In this document: positions 40,761 to 49,748 of the stretch, in pieces | Position numbering within the stretch: position 1 is the stretch's first letter | How the letters are laid out: each line of letters opens with the position of its first letter | DNA from: Streptomyces sp. CoH27 | GTDB taxonomy: Bacteria > Actinomycetota > Actinomycetes > Streptomycetales > Streptomycetaceae | Length of the DNA stretch: 64,000 nucleotides | NCBI RefSeq assembly: GCF_020181035.1 | Contig: NZ_JAIQYY010000002.1 | Span: 215,828-279,827 of the forward strand | Direction of reading: 5' to 3' | Notes under the pieces: generated by a model | Told to the model about the DNA's origin: nothing | Databases searched by the model: none | What the model saw: only the letters and a program-made list of their open reading frames with translations | Translations under genes and position numbers: made by a program

Positions 40761-41808
40761 CGCCGGTCGCCGCGCCGCGAGCGCGCCCGCCGTTCCCGCT
40801 GGTCACCGCCGTCACGAGCACACCTCCCGTCGTCCGGGCGACCAGGTACGCCTCCCCCTTCACCGCGCGCGGATCCAGGGCGACGCGGTGCCGGCCGGGC
40901 TCCAGGACACCGTCGTACACCTGCTGGGTGCGGGTGCGGTGCAGCCGGTCCAGACGGTACGCGGTGATCCGCACCCGGCACGGCGCGCTCACCTCGACGT
41001 CCGCCGCGTGGCCGGCGGCGGCCAGCCCGGTCAGCCTGCGCCGGGCGAGCGGGCCGCGGTCCAGGGCGTGCTCGATCTGGGCGACGAGCAGCGGCACGAT
41101 CGGGGCCAGGCCGTCCACCGCCGCGGCCTCGACCCCGGCCTGCGCGAAGGCCCGCAGTACGGCGGCCCGTTCGGCCTCGCCGACCGCGCGGCCGAAGGCG
41201 ACCGCGCCGTACCCGCGCAGCTCCTCGGCGGGAACGGCCCCGGCGTCCTGGGTGATGTCGGCGCCGATGCCGATGGTGCGCAGTGCGGCGGCCAGCCGGG
41301 CGAGGACGGCGACCCGGGCGCCGATCAGCAGTACGCGGCGGCGCGGCGGGCCTTCGCCCAGGGCGGTCAGCGCGGCACGGTACTCGGGGCCGCGGAAGCG
41401 GAACGGCCCTATGCCGGGGTAGCCGTCGCGCTCCAGGTCGGCGTGCTCGTCCGTCTGCCAGGCGAAGTCCCGCCAGACGTAGTCGTCTCCGTCGCGCTCG
41501 ATGACGGCGGTGACCGCCCCGCAGCCCAGGTCCTCGCACTCGGGGCAGCCGTAGAGGACGAACCGGCCGTCCGGGAGCGGCGGTTCGGCCTCCAGCAGCA
41601 GTGCGCGCACCTGCTCGGTGAAGATGGCGGGCGGGATGTCCGAGGCGAGCGGGGAGACCGCGTCCAGATCGGACAGCTGGAACAGCAGCGGGCGGCCGTC
41701 CACGACGAAGTCCACGAAGTCGCGGTGGACCTGGTAGCCGCCGTCGGCGAGGACACCGCCGGCGCGGGTCGCCGGAGCCAGGCCGAAGGTCGCGTATGCG
41801 GCAGACAT
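40747..41808 (-). CDS. Conserved protein of unknown function (often labelled oxidoreductase)
   Basis: A 353-residue protein I cannot assign. The N-terminal half contains FVVDGRPLLFQLSDLDAVSPL, then a Cys-rich YGCPECEDLGCGAV near residue 93 that could bind metal, then DYVWRDFAWQTD. The middle has a Rossmann-like strand-loop-helix (RRVLLIGARVAVLARLAAALRTIGIG) without a classical GxGxxG. The C-terminal part has beta-rich HRVALDPRAVKGEAYLVART. There is no signal peptide. A GATACT -10 box ends six bases before ATG 41808, suggesting a leaderless mRNA, and the gene diverges from a D-amino-acid oxidase 41 bp away. Confidence 0.6.
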   Translation of the reverse strand: MSAAYATFGLAPATRAGGVLADGGYQVHRDFVDFVVDGRPLLFQLSDLDAVSPLASDIPPAIFTEQVRALLLEAEPPLPDGRFVLYGCPECEDLGCGAVTAVIERDGDDYVWRDFAWQTDEHADLERDGYPGIGPFRFRGPEYRAALTALGEGPPRRRVLLIGARVAVLARLAAALRTIGIGADITQDAGAVPAEELRGYGAVAFGRAVGEAERAAVLRAFAQAGVEAAAVDGLAPIVPLLVAQIEHALDRGPLARRRLTGLAAAGHAADVEVSAPCRVRITAYRLDRLHRTRTQQVYDGVLEPGRHRVALDPRAVKGEAYLVARTTGGVLVTAVTSGNGGRARGAATGGNRS

Positions 41809-41849
41809 GCTGTGAGTATCCCCACACCGGCGCGACCTATCGTCCTGGT

Positions 41850-42788
41850 GTGGACAGCGAACCGAATGACGAAGTGATCGTGGTCGGAAGCGGGGTCGCC
41901 GGGCTGACGACGGCCGTGGTGCTGGCCGAGTCCGGGCGCCGGGTACGGGTGTGGGCGCGCGAGCCCGCCGAGCGTACGACCTCGGCGGTCGCCGGCGGTC
42001 TGTGGTGGCCGTACCGCATCGAACCGGAGCCACTGGTGGGCGCCTGGGCGCTTGCGTCCCTCGCCGAGTACGAGGAGTCGGCGCGGCGGCCGGAGGAGAC
42101 GGGCGTACGCCTGGTCGACGGCGTACACCAGGGGATCCGGCTGGACGAACTGGGCGCGTGGGCGGGCCGGGTGCCGGGACTGCGGGCGGTGGCCGGCGGC
42201 CTGGCGGCGCGGCTGCCGGTCATCGACATGCCGGTGCATCTGGCGTGGCTGCGGGAGCGGCTCGCACGGGCGGGAGGCGTGGTCGAGGCACGCGAGGTGA
42301 CCGACCTCGCGGCGGTGCCCGCGCCGGTCGTGGTCAACTGCGCGGGCCTGGGCGCGCGTTCTCTGGTGCCGGATCCCGCGGTGCGTCCGGTGCGCGGGCA
42401 GCTGGTGGTCGTGGAGAATCCGGGGATCACGACCTGGTTCACGTCCGTGGACCACTCCTCCGCCGCCTCCACCTACTTCATCCCGCAGCCGTACGGCCTG
42501 CTGCTCGGCGGTACGGCGGAGGAGGACGACTGGTCCCTGGCGCCGGACCCGGCGACCGCCGCGGCGATCGTCGCCCGGTGCTCGGCGGTCCGCCCGGAAA
42601 TCGCGGCCGCGCGCATCCTCGCCCACCGCGTGGGCCTGCGCCCGGCCCGCAGCGCGGTACGACTCGAACGGCGGCGGCTGCCGGACGGCCGCGTCGTGGT
42701 GCACAACTACGGGCACGGCGGGGCCGGGGTCACGGTGGCGTGGGGGTGCGCGCGGGAGGCGGCCGGATGGGCGTTTCCGGCCGCCTGA
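41850..42788 (+). CDS. D-amino-acid oxidase family FAD-dependent oxidoreductase
   Basis: A 312-residue flavoprotein. The FAD motif VIVVGSGVAGLTTAVVLAESG opens the protein, followed by AVAGGLWWPYR. The C-terminal DAO signature is VVHNYGHGGAGVTVAWGCA, with conserved Tyr and Gly residues, and an Arg-containing GLRPARSAVRLE precedes it. It would oxidise D-amino acids to 2-oxo acids with hydrogen peroxide. It starts at GTG 41850; TATCGT (41838-41843) six bases before suggests a leaderless transcript. Confidence 0.9.
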   Translation: MDSEPNDEVIVVGSGVAGLTTAVVLAESGRRVRVWAREPAERTTSAVAGGLWWPYRIEPEPLVGAWALASLAEYEESARRPEETGVRLVDGVHQGIRLDELGAWAGRVPGLRAVAGGLAARLPVIDMPVHLAWLRERLARAGGVVEAREVTDLAAVPAPVVVNCAGLGARSLVPDPAVRPVRGQLVVVENPGITTWFTSVDHSSAASTYFIPQPYGLLLGGTAEEDDWSLAPDPATAAAIVARCSAVRPEIAAARILAHRVGLRPARSAVRLERRRLPDGRVVVHNYGHGGAGVTVAWGCAREAAGWAFPAA

Positions 42789-42837
42789 AAGCACACCCGT
42801 GCGGTGGTAGGGCGGGTGGGTCGCTGGCCCGCGCCGG

Positions 42838-42950
42838 TGGGCGGAACCCCGAAGGGGTGCGGGGCTGTGTCGATATGCGGCTCCGCCGCATCGGGGGTAC
42901 CCCCTCCCGGGTTCGAGCGAAGCCGAGAACGTGGGGGAGCGAGCGGCCCC
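42838..42950. repeat. Intergenic repeat elements with hairpins, typical of Streptomyces
   Basis: Two blocks look like dispersed Streptomyces intergenic repeats. The first contains GGGGCTGTGTCGATATGCGG and a hairpin ATGCGGC-TCC-GCCGCAT (42875-42891). The second runs from GGTACCCCCTCCCGGGTTCG through GAGCGAAGCCGAGAAC to GTGGGGGAG (about 42896-42940) and folds into an imperfect hairpin around GAGCGAAGCC. I recall close relatives in many Streptomyces intergenic regions. They may act as terminators for the convergent genes on either side. Confidence 0.55.
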
Positions 42951-42953
42951 GAC

Positions 42954-43001
42954 GCACCCGCACCCGCACCCGCACCCGCACCCGCACCCGCACCCGCACC
43001 C
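42954..43001. repeat. Hexanucleotide microsatellite (GCACCC)x8
   Basis: Eight uninterrupted copies of GCACCC span 42954-43001 in the gap between the oxidase and the peptidase stops. It is a pure simple repeat, likely to vary in length between isolates. Confidence 0.9.
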
Positions 43002-43042
43002 GGCAACGGTCAGGCACCCCGACGGCGCACGGCCGCTCAGCG

Positions 43043-45055
43043 CTACGCCGGGACGTGCCGGGCCGCCCCCGGTACGCGGACGCCGTTCAGGTCCGTCGGC
43101 GTGGGAGTCCTGCCCGTGCTGCCGGACGTGGCGCGGGTGAACGCGGACGCGCCGCCGACCAGCGGAAGGCCGGCCGTCGTACCGGCCAGGTCGATCGTGA
43201 GGGTCGGCTTCGTGGACGGGGGGTCGATGAGGTCCTTGTCCGTGCCCGCGATGATCAGCGCCAGCCGGTGCCCCTTCGGGACGACGTGATCGGTCGCCGC
43301 CAGACGGAGAGTCATCGTGTACGCCTTGCCCGGGGTGAGCGGGACGCCCTTGTCGAGGGAGGCGTAGTGGCCGAGGTCGGCCCAGCCGCGGCTGAACACG
43401 GTGTAGTCCACCGTTGCCGTCTTGGCCTTGGTCTCCTTGAAGCAGGCGCTGTCCCCGGCCGTGCTCTCGCCCCAGCAGGTCCGGTTTTTCAGCGTGGTGA
43501 TGCCCTCGGCGGCGTCGGCGTAGTCCCGGATGGTGTCGGGGCCGAGGTCGACCAGGACGGCGGACAGGTGGGCCGAGGCGGTGGTCGGGGTCGCCGTCAC
43601 CGTCACCGTGGACGAACCCGACAGGCGCAGGTCGCGCGTGAGCGGTGCGGTGAGGAAGCCCGCCTTCTCCGGGGTGGGCGCGGTGAGGTGGGCCGCCCAG
43701 TCCGTCTCGCTCAGCTTCGGATCGTCGGTGAAGGCCGAGGTGCCGGTCGCGGGGCGCAGGCCGAGTGTGCCGACGCCGGGCCCGGTGCCGGGGGCCGGGT
43801 GCAGGACGGTGGTGCGGGTGGTCTGCGGGGGCCAGACCCGGGAGGTCACCCACTGGTCGGGGTGGCGTTCGATGTCGGCCATCGGTTCGCGGTCGATGCC
43901 GTTGTCGTAGCCGAGGAGTTCGTGGTCGAACCAGCGGTGCAGGGTGTCGACCCAGGCGCCGCGCCGGTAGTCGAACGGGTCGACGTGCCCGGTCTGGGAG
44001 AGCCAGATCTTGCGCTTCACACCGTGTTTCGCCAGGGCGTCCCACCACTGTCCGAAGTGTTTGGTGCGCACGTTGAGGTCCTGCATCCCGTGCACCAGGA
44101 ACACGCTCGCGCGCACCTTGGCCGCGTTCCCGACGTAGTCCCGCTCGGTCCACAGCGGTGTCCAGTCGCCGCTGCGCGGGCTGCCGTCGGTGAGTTTCTT
44201 CCGTACGGCCGCGCAGTGGGCCTTGGCCGCGTCGCTCTCGACGTAGCCGGCCAGCTCGGCGGGGCCGCCGTCGTACAGCGGGGCCCCTTGCGCGAAGTAG
44301 TAGTCGTACCAGGAGGAGATGCCGCTGATCGGGACGATGGTCTTCAGGCCCTTGACGCCCGTCGCGGCGACGCCGTTGGCGATCGTGGCGTCCCAGCTCT
44401 TGCCGATCATGCCTGTGGCGCCGTTGGTCCAGGTCGCCTCGACGGTCTGCGTGCCGGTGCGGCTGGTGTACGCGCGGCCGCGGCCGTTCAGCCAGTCGAC
44501 GACCGCTTTCGCGGACTGGATGTCGGAGCGGCCGCCGACGTCCGCACAGCCGTCGGAGCGGTTGGTGCCGGCGAGGTCGACGCCGACGAAGGCGTAGCCG
44601 CGGGGCACGAAGTAGTTGTCGTAGAACAGCGGCATCTGGACGACACGGCCCTGCGCGTCGTACGTCTTGACCTGGCTCTCGTTGCCGCGTCCGCAGCAGG
44701 AGAAGTAGGGGCTCGCGTCCATGATGACGGGCACCTTGCGGCCCTGCCGGGCGGGTTCGGCGGGCCGGACGATGTCGGCGGCGACCCGGTCGGACTTTCC
44801 GTCGCCGTCGCCGTCGAGGCCGGTGTCCACCCAGACGGACTCGCGGATGGCGTGGGCGTAGGAGTAGACGGGCCGGCTCTCGCGGGGTGTCCCGCTGTCG
44901 CGGCCGGCGGCCTGTGCGGCGGCCGGGGTGAGGAAGGCGGCCGTCAGGATGACGGCGACCGCTGTCACGGACGCTCTCCAGATCGTGAAGCGCGTACGTA
45001 TCCGCGTGCGTATCCGCGGGTGTGTCCGCGTGCGTGTCGGCGTGCTTTTCGGCAT
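43043..45055 (-). CDS. Secreted Xaa-Pro dipeptidyl-peptidase (S15-like)
   Basis: A 670-residue exported serine peptidase that would release X-Pro dipeptides. An unusually basic N-terminus (Thr-Arg repeats, residues 5-22) precedes a hydrophobic core and AQA cleavage site near 49. The alpha/beta-hydrolase domain has the nucleophile in GMIGKSWDAT (S220), the Asp in HGMQDLNV and the His in TGHVDPFDY. The C-terminal half is the jelly-roll domain of the CocE/NonD/PepX family. Start ATG 45055; the ribosome site is about 12 bases away. Cocaine-esterase-like esters are an alternative substrate class. Confidence 0.9.
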   Translation of the reverse strand: MPKSTPTRTRTHPRIRTRIRTRFTIWRASVTAVAVILTAAFLTPAAAQAAGRDSGTPRESRPVYSYAHAIRESVWVDTGLDGDGDGKSDRVAADIVRPAEPARQGRKVPVIMDASPYFSCCGRGNESQVKTYDAQGRVVQMPLFYDNYFVPRGYAFVGVDLAGTNRSDGCADVGGRSDIQSAKAVVDWLNGRGRAYTSRTGTQTVEATWTNGATGMIGKSWDATIANGVAATGVKGLKTIVPISGISSWYDYYFAQGAPLYDGGPAELAGYVESDAAKAHCAAVRKKLTDGSPRSGDWTPLWTERDYVGNAAKVRASVFLVHGMQDLNVRTKHFGQWWDALAKHGVKRKIWLSQTGHVDPFDYRRGAWVDTLHRWFDHELLGYDNGIDREPMADIERHPDQWVTSRVWPPQTTRTTVLHPAPGTGPGVGTLGLRPATGTSAFTDDPKLSETDWAAHLTAPTPEKAGFLTAPLTRDLRLSGSSTVTVTATPTTASAHLSAVLVDLGPDTIRDYADAAEGITTLKNRTCWGESTAGDSACFKETKAKTATVDYTVFSRGWADLGHYASLDKGVPLTPGKAYTMTLRLAATDHVVPKGHRLALIIAGTDKDLIDPPSTKPTLTIDLAGTTAGLPLVGGASAFTRATSGSTGRTPTPTDLNGVRVPGAARHVPA
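44993..45040. repeat. Four imperfect 12-bp repeats coding the basic N-terminus of the peptidase
   Basis: Units CGTACGTATCCG, CGTGCGTATCCG, CGGGTGTGTCCG and CGTGCGTGTCGG follow one another at 44993-45040. In the peptidase frame each encodes four residues of the Arg/Thr/Ile pattern. This is an in-frame expansion of the signal peptide's positive n-region. Confidence 0.8.
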
Positions 45056-45254
45056 GCGCGGACGGTACTCCGGTCAACTCCCGTGCAGAAGAGGGCTTCA
45101 GGGCGACCCCGGTGACGCATGACGGCTGAATGGCGATCGTGTGACAGCGGGTGCTGTGGACAGGCCAGGGGTCACAGGGAATGAATAGGCTCCGGAAAGA
45201 TCCACCGAACAGATCCACCGAACGGACTTGCATTCCCGACGACTTGGAGCTGAC

Positions 45255-46757
45255 GTGCACCGCAGAATCATCGCGCCGGGCGCACTCGCGGCGGCCTCCC
45301 TCCTGCTGGCGATCCCGGCATCGGCCGCGAGCTACTCCCCCGGCGCGCCGGGCATCGGCGACCCCTACTACCCGTACTACGGCAACGGCGGCTACGACGT
45401 CTCGCATTATGACCTGAGGCTGCAATACCAGCCGAAGACGGACGAGCTGCAGGGCACGGCGACGATCCTGGCGAAGACCACCCAGGACCTGTCCAGCTTC
45501 GACCTGGACTTCCTGCTGGACGTCAGCGACGTACGGGTCAACGGCGCCGAGGCCGCGTTCACCACCTCCGGGCAGCACGAACTGGTCATCACGCCGAAGA
45601 CGCCGCTGGCCAAGGGCACGCCGATCACCGTCGTCGTCCGGTACAGCGGGGTGCCGTCGACGAAGACCGCCTACGGCTTCAACACCTGGCACCGCACGCC
45701 CGACGGCGCCGTGGCCGCCGACGAGCCCGAGGCCGCCTGGTGGTGGTTCCCGAGCAATGACCACCCGAGCGACAAGGCCACCTACGACGTGTCGGTGGCC
45801 GTGCCGGACGGCACCCAGGCCATCTCCAACGGCACGCTGCAGTCGACCAGTTCGAAGCTGGGCTGGACCCGCTACAACTGGCGGCAGAACAAGCCGCAGG
45901 CGACCTATCTGGCCACGCTCGCCATCGGAAAATTCGACATCACCACCAGCACCTCCGACGGCGGTGTGCCGGTCGTCAACGCCTACAGCCAGGACCTCGG
46001 CGACAACGACGGCGCCGCGCGGGCGAGCGTGGAGCGCACCGGGGAGATCGTCGACTGGCTGAGCAACTACTTCGGGCCGTATCCGTTCAGCTCGGCCGGC
46101 GGGTATGTACCGAACACCACCACCGGGTACGCGCTGGAGACGCAGACCCGGGTGTACTACAGCCCCAAACAGTTCGCCAATGGCTCCAACACCTCCGTGG
46201 TCGTGCACGAGCTGGCCCACCAGTGGTACGGCGACGACGTGTCGCTCAAGGGCTGGAAGGACATCTGGATCAACGAGGGCTTCGCCCGGTACGCGCAGTG
46301 GCTGTGGTCCGAGCACGAGGGCGAGGGCACCACGCAGCAGCTGGCGGACTACGTGTACGCCTCACACCCGGCCGACGACCCGTTCTGGAAGGTCGAGCCC
46401 GGCGACCCGGGCCCGGACAACCAGTTCGACATCGCCGTCTACGACCGGGGCGCGGCCGCGATCCAGGCGCTGCGTAACGAGGTCGGCGACGACGCGTTCT
46501 TCGCCATCCTGAAGGGCTGGCCGAAGGAGCACGCATACGGCAACGCCTCGGTGGCCGACTTCCAGCGGTACGCCGAGCAGGTGTCCGGCAAGCCTCTTGC
46601 CGCGCTGTTCGACACCTGGCTGTTCCAGCCGTCGAAGCCGGCCGTGGCCGCGGCCCGCGCCGTGGCCCTGGCGAAGCCGGGTACGACGGTGGCCCAGCCG
46701 AAGTCGTGGAAGAAGATCGAGGCGACGAACGACCTCCACGACACGCGCGGGCACTGA
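45255..46757 (+). CDS. Secreted M1-family metallopeptidase (aminopeptidase N-like), short form
   Basis: A 500-residue protein starting at GTG 45255, five bases after GGAG. Signal peptide to about residue 24 (APGALAAASLLLAIPASA). The N-terminal beta domain is followed by the thermolysin-like domain with zinc motif HELAHQW (H318, E319, H322) and NEGF (E341), the HExxH-x18-E spacing of M1 enzymes. The catalytic Tyr is likely in VYDRGAAAIQAL. It lacks the long C-terminal helical domain of full M1 enzymes, ending soon after FDTWLFQPSKPAV. It diverges from the Xaa-Pro peptidase, and the two may work together on extracellular peptides. Confidence 0.92.
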   Translation: MHRRIIAPGALAAASLLLAIPASAASYSPGAPGIGDPYYPYYGNGGYDVSHYDLRLQYQPKTDELQGTATILAKTTQDLSSFDLDFLLDVSDVRVNGAEAAFTTSGQHELVITPKTPLAKGTPITVVVRYSGVPSTKTAYGFNTWHRTPDGAVAADEPEAAWWWFPSNDHPSDKATYDVSVAVPDGTQAISNGTLQSTSSKLGWTRYNWRQNKPQATYLATLAIGKFDITTSTSDGGVPVVNAYSQDLGDNDGAARASVERTGEIVDWLSNYFGPYPFSSAGGYVPNTTTGYALETQTRVYYSPKQFANGSNTSVVVHELAHQWYGDDVSLKGWKDIWINEGFARYAQWLWSEHEGEGTTQQLADYVYASHPADDPFWKVEPGDPGPDNQFDIAVYDRGAAAIQALRNEVGDDAFFAILKGWPKEHAYGNASVADFQRYAEQVSGKPLAALFDTWLFQPSKPAVAAARAVALAKPGTTVAQPKSWKKIEATNDLHDTRGH

Positions 46758-46836
46758 CCCCGGGGGCTCGGGGCGGGCCAGGGCCTCGGTGGCCGCGGTG
46801 CTCGGTGGCCTCGGCACGGTCACCCAGGGGCTCGGC

Positions 46837-47754
46837 CTAGGGTCTCGGCTCCGCCGCCCGCTTGAGCAGCCGGTCCCGGCCTATCGCGTCCGCGCGGGAG
46901 GCCGGGACCGTGCAGGCGTAGGCCCCGGCGAGGGCGCCGTAGCGGGCGCAGGTCGCGGGCGGCTCGCCGGTGAGGCGGCCGTAGAGGAACGCGGCGGCGA
47001 AGGCGTCGCCCGCGCCGTTGGAGTCGACCACCGGCGCGGGCGGGGTCTCGGCGGGCACCCGGCTCAGCTCGCCGTCGGCCAGCAGATACGCGCCCTCGGC
47101 CCCGGCGGTGGCGACGACGGTCCGGGCCCGGCCCTCACAGGCGATCCGCCGCATGGTCCGCTCGGGATCGGCCAGGGCGGCGGCCGACAGGAAGACGACA
47201 TCCGCGGCGAGGGCGAACGGCTCGTGGTAGGGATTCTCGCCGTCCCAGTCGTGCAGGTCCGTGGACAGCGGCACGCCGGTCGCGGCCAGCACCGGCAGGG
47301 CCTCGGCGCAGGGCTGGGTGATGGTCACGTGGACGTGCCGGCTCGCGGTGGCGAGCGTGCGCAGCGTCTCCTCCGGGAAGCAGTCGCCGGGGCGGGCCCG
47401 GGTAGTGTCGTACAGGGACAGGCGGCGGCCGTCGGGACCGACGAGATTGACCGCGCGCTTGGTGCCGACGGGCTGCGGGAGCGCGGTGAGGGCGATGCCG
47501 TGCTCACGGTGCAGGGCGCGCACGAGGTCGCCCTCGGGGTCGTCGCCCAGCAGGTCGAGATGGTGGGTGCGCAGGCCGAGGGCGGCGAGTCCCAGCGCGA
47601 CGAAGTCGCCCGTCTGTCCGGCCCGGGTGCGGATCCCGGAGTCGATCATGTAGCTGTCGGCGTACGGCAGGGGCAGCTCGGGAACATGGATGACCGTGTC
47701 GACCCCGGATCCGCCCAGCACCAGCACATCCGTCGCCTCACCCTGTGAGGTCAT
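46837..47754 (-). CDS. PfkB-family carbohydrate/nucleoside kinase
   Basis: A 305-residue ribokinase-fold protein. The N-terminal VLVLGGSGVDTVIHVPELP and RTRAGQTGDFVALGLAALG fit the first PfkB region, and VVDSNGAGDAFAAAFLYG is the second signature with the catalytic Asp and anion hole (GAGD). It would phosphorylate a sugar or nucleoside. Its ATG 47754 overlaps the stop of the macro-domain gene (ATGA), so the two are translated together. That pairing suggests a ribose, ADP-ribose-derived or nucleoside substrate, which is inference. Confidence 0.88.
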   Translation of the reverse strand: MTSQGEATDVLVLGGSGVDTVIHVPELPLPYADSYMIDSGIRTRAGQTGDFVALGLAALGLRTHHLDLLGDDPEGDLVRALHREHGIALTALPQPVGTKRAVNLVGPDGRRLSLYDTTRARPGDCFPEETLRTLATASRHVHVTITQPCAEALPVLAATGVPLSTDLHDWDGENPYHEPFALAADVVFLSAAALADPERTMRRIACEGRARTVVATAGAEGAYLLADGELSRVPAETPPAPVVDSNGAGDAFAAAFLYGRLTGEPPATCARYGALAGAYACTVPASRADAIGRDRLLKRAAEPRP

Positions 47755-48239
47755 CCCCCGCCCTCCCCGTGGTCGTACACCGTCACCGTGATTCCGCGTT
47801 TCACCAGCCGCTCGCTGATAAGCGGTTCTATGCGGGACCACTTGCCGCCGGCCAGGCCGCAGCCTATGCGGGGCATGTGCACGGACGCGCCGCGTTCGGT
47901 CACCTCGTCTGCGAGGCGGGCGAGGGCGGTGTCGATCGCCTCGTAGCGGACGGGGACGCCCTTGCTGCCCGTCCTGATCCCGCGCTGGCCGATCATGTTG
48001 GCCACCCACACATACGGCTCGACCCGGACCAGCTGGACCGCGCCCAGGGCGAAGTCGTTGTGCGCGCGGTCGCGGTGCCAGGCGCGGTACGCCCGCTCCG
48101 GCTCCGGCCAGCGGCGCGAGAGGGCGAGGACGAAGCCCTTGCCCCAGCCGCCCAGGTCGTTGCAGACATGGGCGATCACCTTGGCGCCCTTGACCGACGG
48201 AACGGTGGCGTCACCCCGGATGTATGTGATCCCCGACAT
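47751..48239 (-). CDS. Macro-domain protein (ADP-ribose-1''-phosphate phosphatase-like)
   Basis: A 162-residue stand-alone macro domain. The ADP-ribose-binding features are ITYIRGDATVP at the N-terminus, AHVCNDLGGWGKGFVLALS (loop 1) and VHMPRIGCGLAGGKW (loop 2, GxGxxGG). VANMIGQRGIRTGSKGVPVRYEAI is like the Poa1p group, which dephosphorylates ADP-ribose-1''-phosphate or removes ADP-ribose. Upstream partner of the PfkB kinase. Confidence 0.88.
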   Translation of the reverse strand: MSGITYIRGDATVPSVKGAKVIAHVCNDLGGWGKGFVLALSRRWPEPERAYRAWHRDRAHNDFALGAVQLVRVEPYVWVANMIGQRGIRTGSKGVPVRYEAIDTALARLADEVTERGASVHMPRIGCGLAGGKWSRIEPLISERLVKRGITVTVYDHGEGGG

Positions 48240-48281
48240 GACGCCACCGTAGGCGATGCCACTGACAGTGACTCTGACCTG

Positions 48282-49748
48282 CTACTTCGTCAGCTGCGCC
48301 AGTTCCTTGTCGGCGTTCGCGGACACCCGGCGGCGCACACCGAACCAGCCGGCGACCAGCATGACGGCGATCACCGGGATCAGCAGAATGGTCTTGCGGC
48401 CGACGTCGGGGTCGTTCCACATCATGCCGAGGCAGACCAGCAGGAAGGCGATCGTGGCGATCTCGGTGACGGGGCTGAACTTCAGCTGGAAGTGCGGCCG
48501 GGTCACCAGGCCCTCGCGGGCGCGGCGGACGAAGACCATGTGGCAGATCATGATGATCACCCAGGTGCTGATGATGCCGAGGGAGGCGACGTTCAGCACG
48601 ATCTCGAAGGCCTGGCTGGGCATCAGGTAGTTCAGGCCGACGCCGAGCACGCAGACCGCGCAGGTCAGCAGGATGCCGCCGTAGGGCACCTGGCTGCGGC
48701 TCATCTTGGCGGTGAACTTGGGGGCGGAGCCCGCCATGGCCATCGAGCGCAGGATGCGGCCGGTGGAGTACAGGCCGGAGTTCAGCGAGGACATCGCGGC
48801 GGTCAGGACGACGAGGTTCATCACGTCACCGGCCGCCGGGACACCGATCTTGGACAGAACGGTGACGAACGGGCTCTCGTCGGCGGAGTACACCGAGCCG
48901 GGCAGCAGCAGCGCGAGCAGGACGACCGAGCCGACGTAGAACAGGCCCACGCGCCACATGATCGAGTTCACCGCGCGCGGGACGATCTTCTCCGGCTCGG
49001 CGGTCTCGCCGGCGGCCACGCCGACCAGCTCCAGCGCGGCGTACGCGAAGATCACGCCCTGCATGACCAGGACGACCGGCATCAGGCCGTGCGGGAAGAT
49101 GCCGCCGTGGTCGGTGATCACGCTCAGGCCGGGGGTGTGGCCGCCGACCTTGTGCTGGGTGGCGAGCAGGAAAATGCTGACCAGCATGAAGCCGACGATG
49201 GTGGCGACCTTGATGATCGCGAACCAGAACTCCATCTCGCCGAAGATCTTCACCGAGATCAGGTTCACGGCGAGGACCACCGCGAGGGCGATCAGCGCCA
49301 GCACCCACTGCGGGATCGAGGTGAAGAAGCTCCAGTAGTGCGTGTAGAGCGCGATCGCGGTGATATCGGCGATGCCGGTGGTCGACCAGTTCAGGAAGTA
49401 CATCCAGCCGGCGACGTAGGCGCCCTTCTCACCGAGGAACTCGCGCGCGTAGCTCACGAAGGAACCGGAGGACGGCCGGTACAGGACCAGCTCGCCCAGG
49501 GCGCGCACGACGAAGAAGGCGAAGACGCCGCAGACCAGGTAGGCCAGGGCGAGCGCCGGGCCGGCGTTGTGCAGTCGGCCGCCGGCTCCGAGGAGGAGAC
49601 CGGTGCCGATCGCACCGCCGATGGCGATCATGTTGATGTGGCGGGCCTTGAGGTCCTTGCTGTAACCGGCGTCGCCCGCGTCCGCGGGCGTTGCGGCCGC
49701 CTGCGCAGGGGCTACGGCCTGTGCCGAATCCACGGCGTCCTTGCTCAC
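48282..49748 (-). CDS. APC-family amino acid permease (AnsP/GabP-like)
   Basis: A 488-residue transporter with about 12 membrane spans. The family opening is visible: RHINMIAIGGAIGTGLLLGAGGRLHNAGPA, with the unwound helix-1 GGAIGTG binding motif, and YRPSSGSFVSYAREFLGEK. It would import an amino acid by proton symport across the cell membrane. GTG 49748 is preferred over an in-frame start at 49844, which adds a Pro/Arg-rich leader; the ribosome site (GGAAAG) is weak. The substrate is not determinable. Confidence 0.9.
   Translation of the reverse strand: MSKDAVDSAQAVAPAQAAATPADAGDAGYSKDLKARHINMIAIGGAIGTGLLLGAGGRLHNAGPALALAYLVCGVFAFFVVRALGELVLYRPSSGSFVSYAREFLGEKGAYVAGWMYFLNWSTTGIADITAIALYTHYWSFFTSIPQWVLALIALAVVLAVNLISVKIFGEMEFWFAIIKVATIVGFMLVSIFLLATQHKVGGHTPGLSVITDHGGIFPHGLMPVVLVMQGVIFAYAALELVGVAAGETAEPEKIVPRAVNSIMWRVGLFYVGSVVLLALLLPGSVYSADESPFVTVLSKIGVPAAGDVMNLVVLTAAMSSLNSGLYSTGRILRSMAMAGSAPKFTAKMSRSQVPYGGILLTCAVCVLGVGLNYLMPSQAFEIVLNVASLGIISTWVIIMICHMVFVRRAREGLVTRPHFQLKFSPVTEIATIAFLLVCLGMMWNDPDVGRKTILLIPVIAVMLVAGWFGVRRRVSANADKELAQLTK

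Noticed and set aside
42954..43001. CRISPR-like array
   Set aside because: Direct hexamers without spacers; it is a microsatellite, and no cas genes are present.
41409..46316. 1635-codon open frame on the minus strand opposite and across several genes
   Set aside because: It crosses three supported genes in the wrong frame and has no family motifs.
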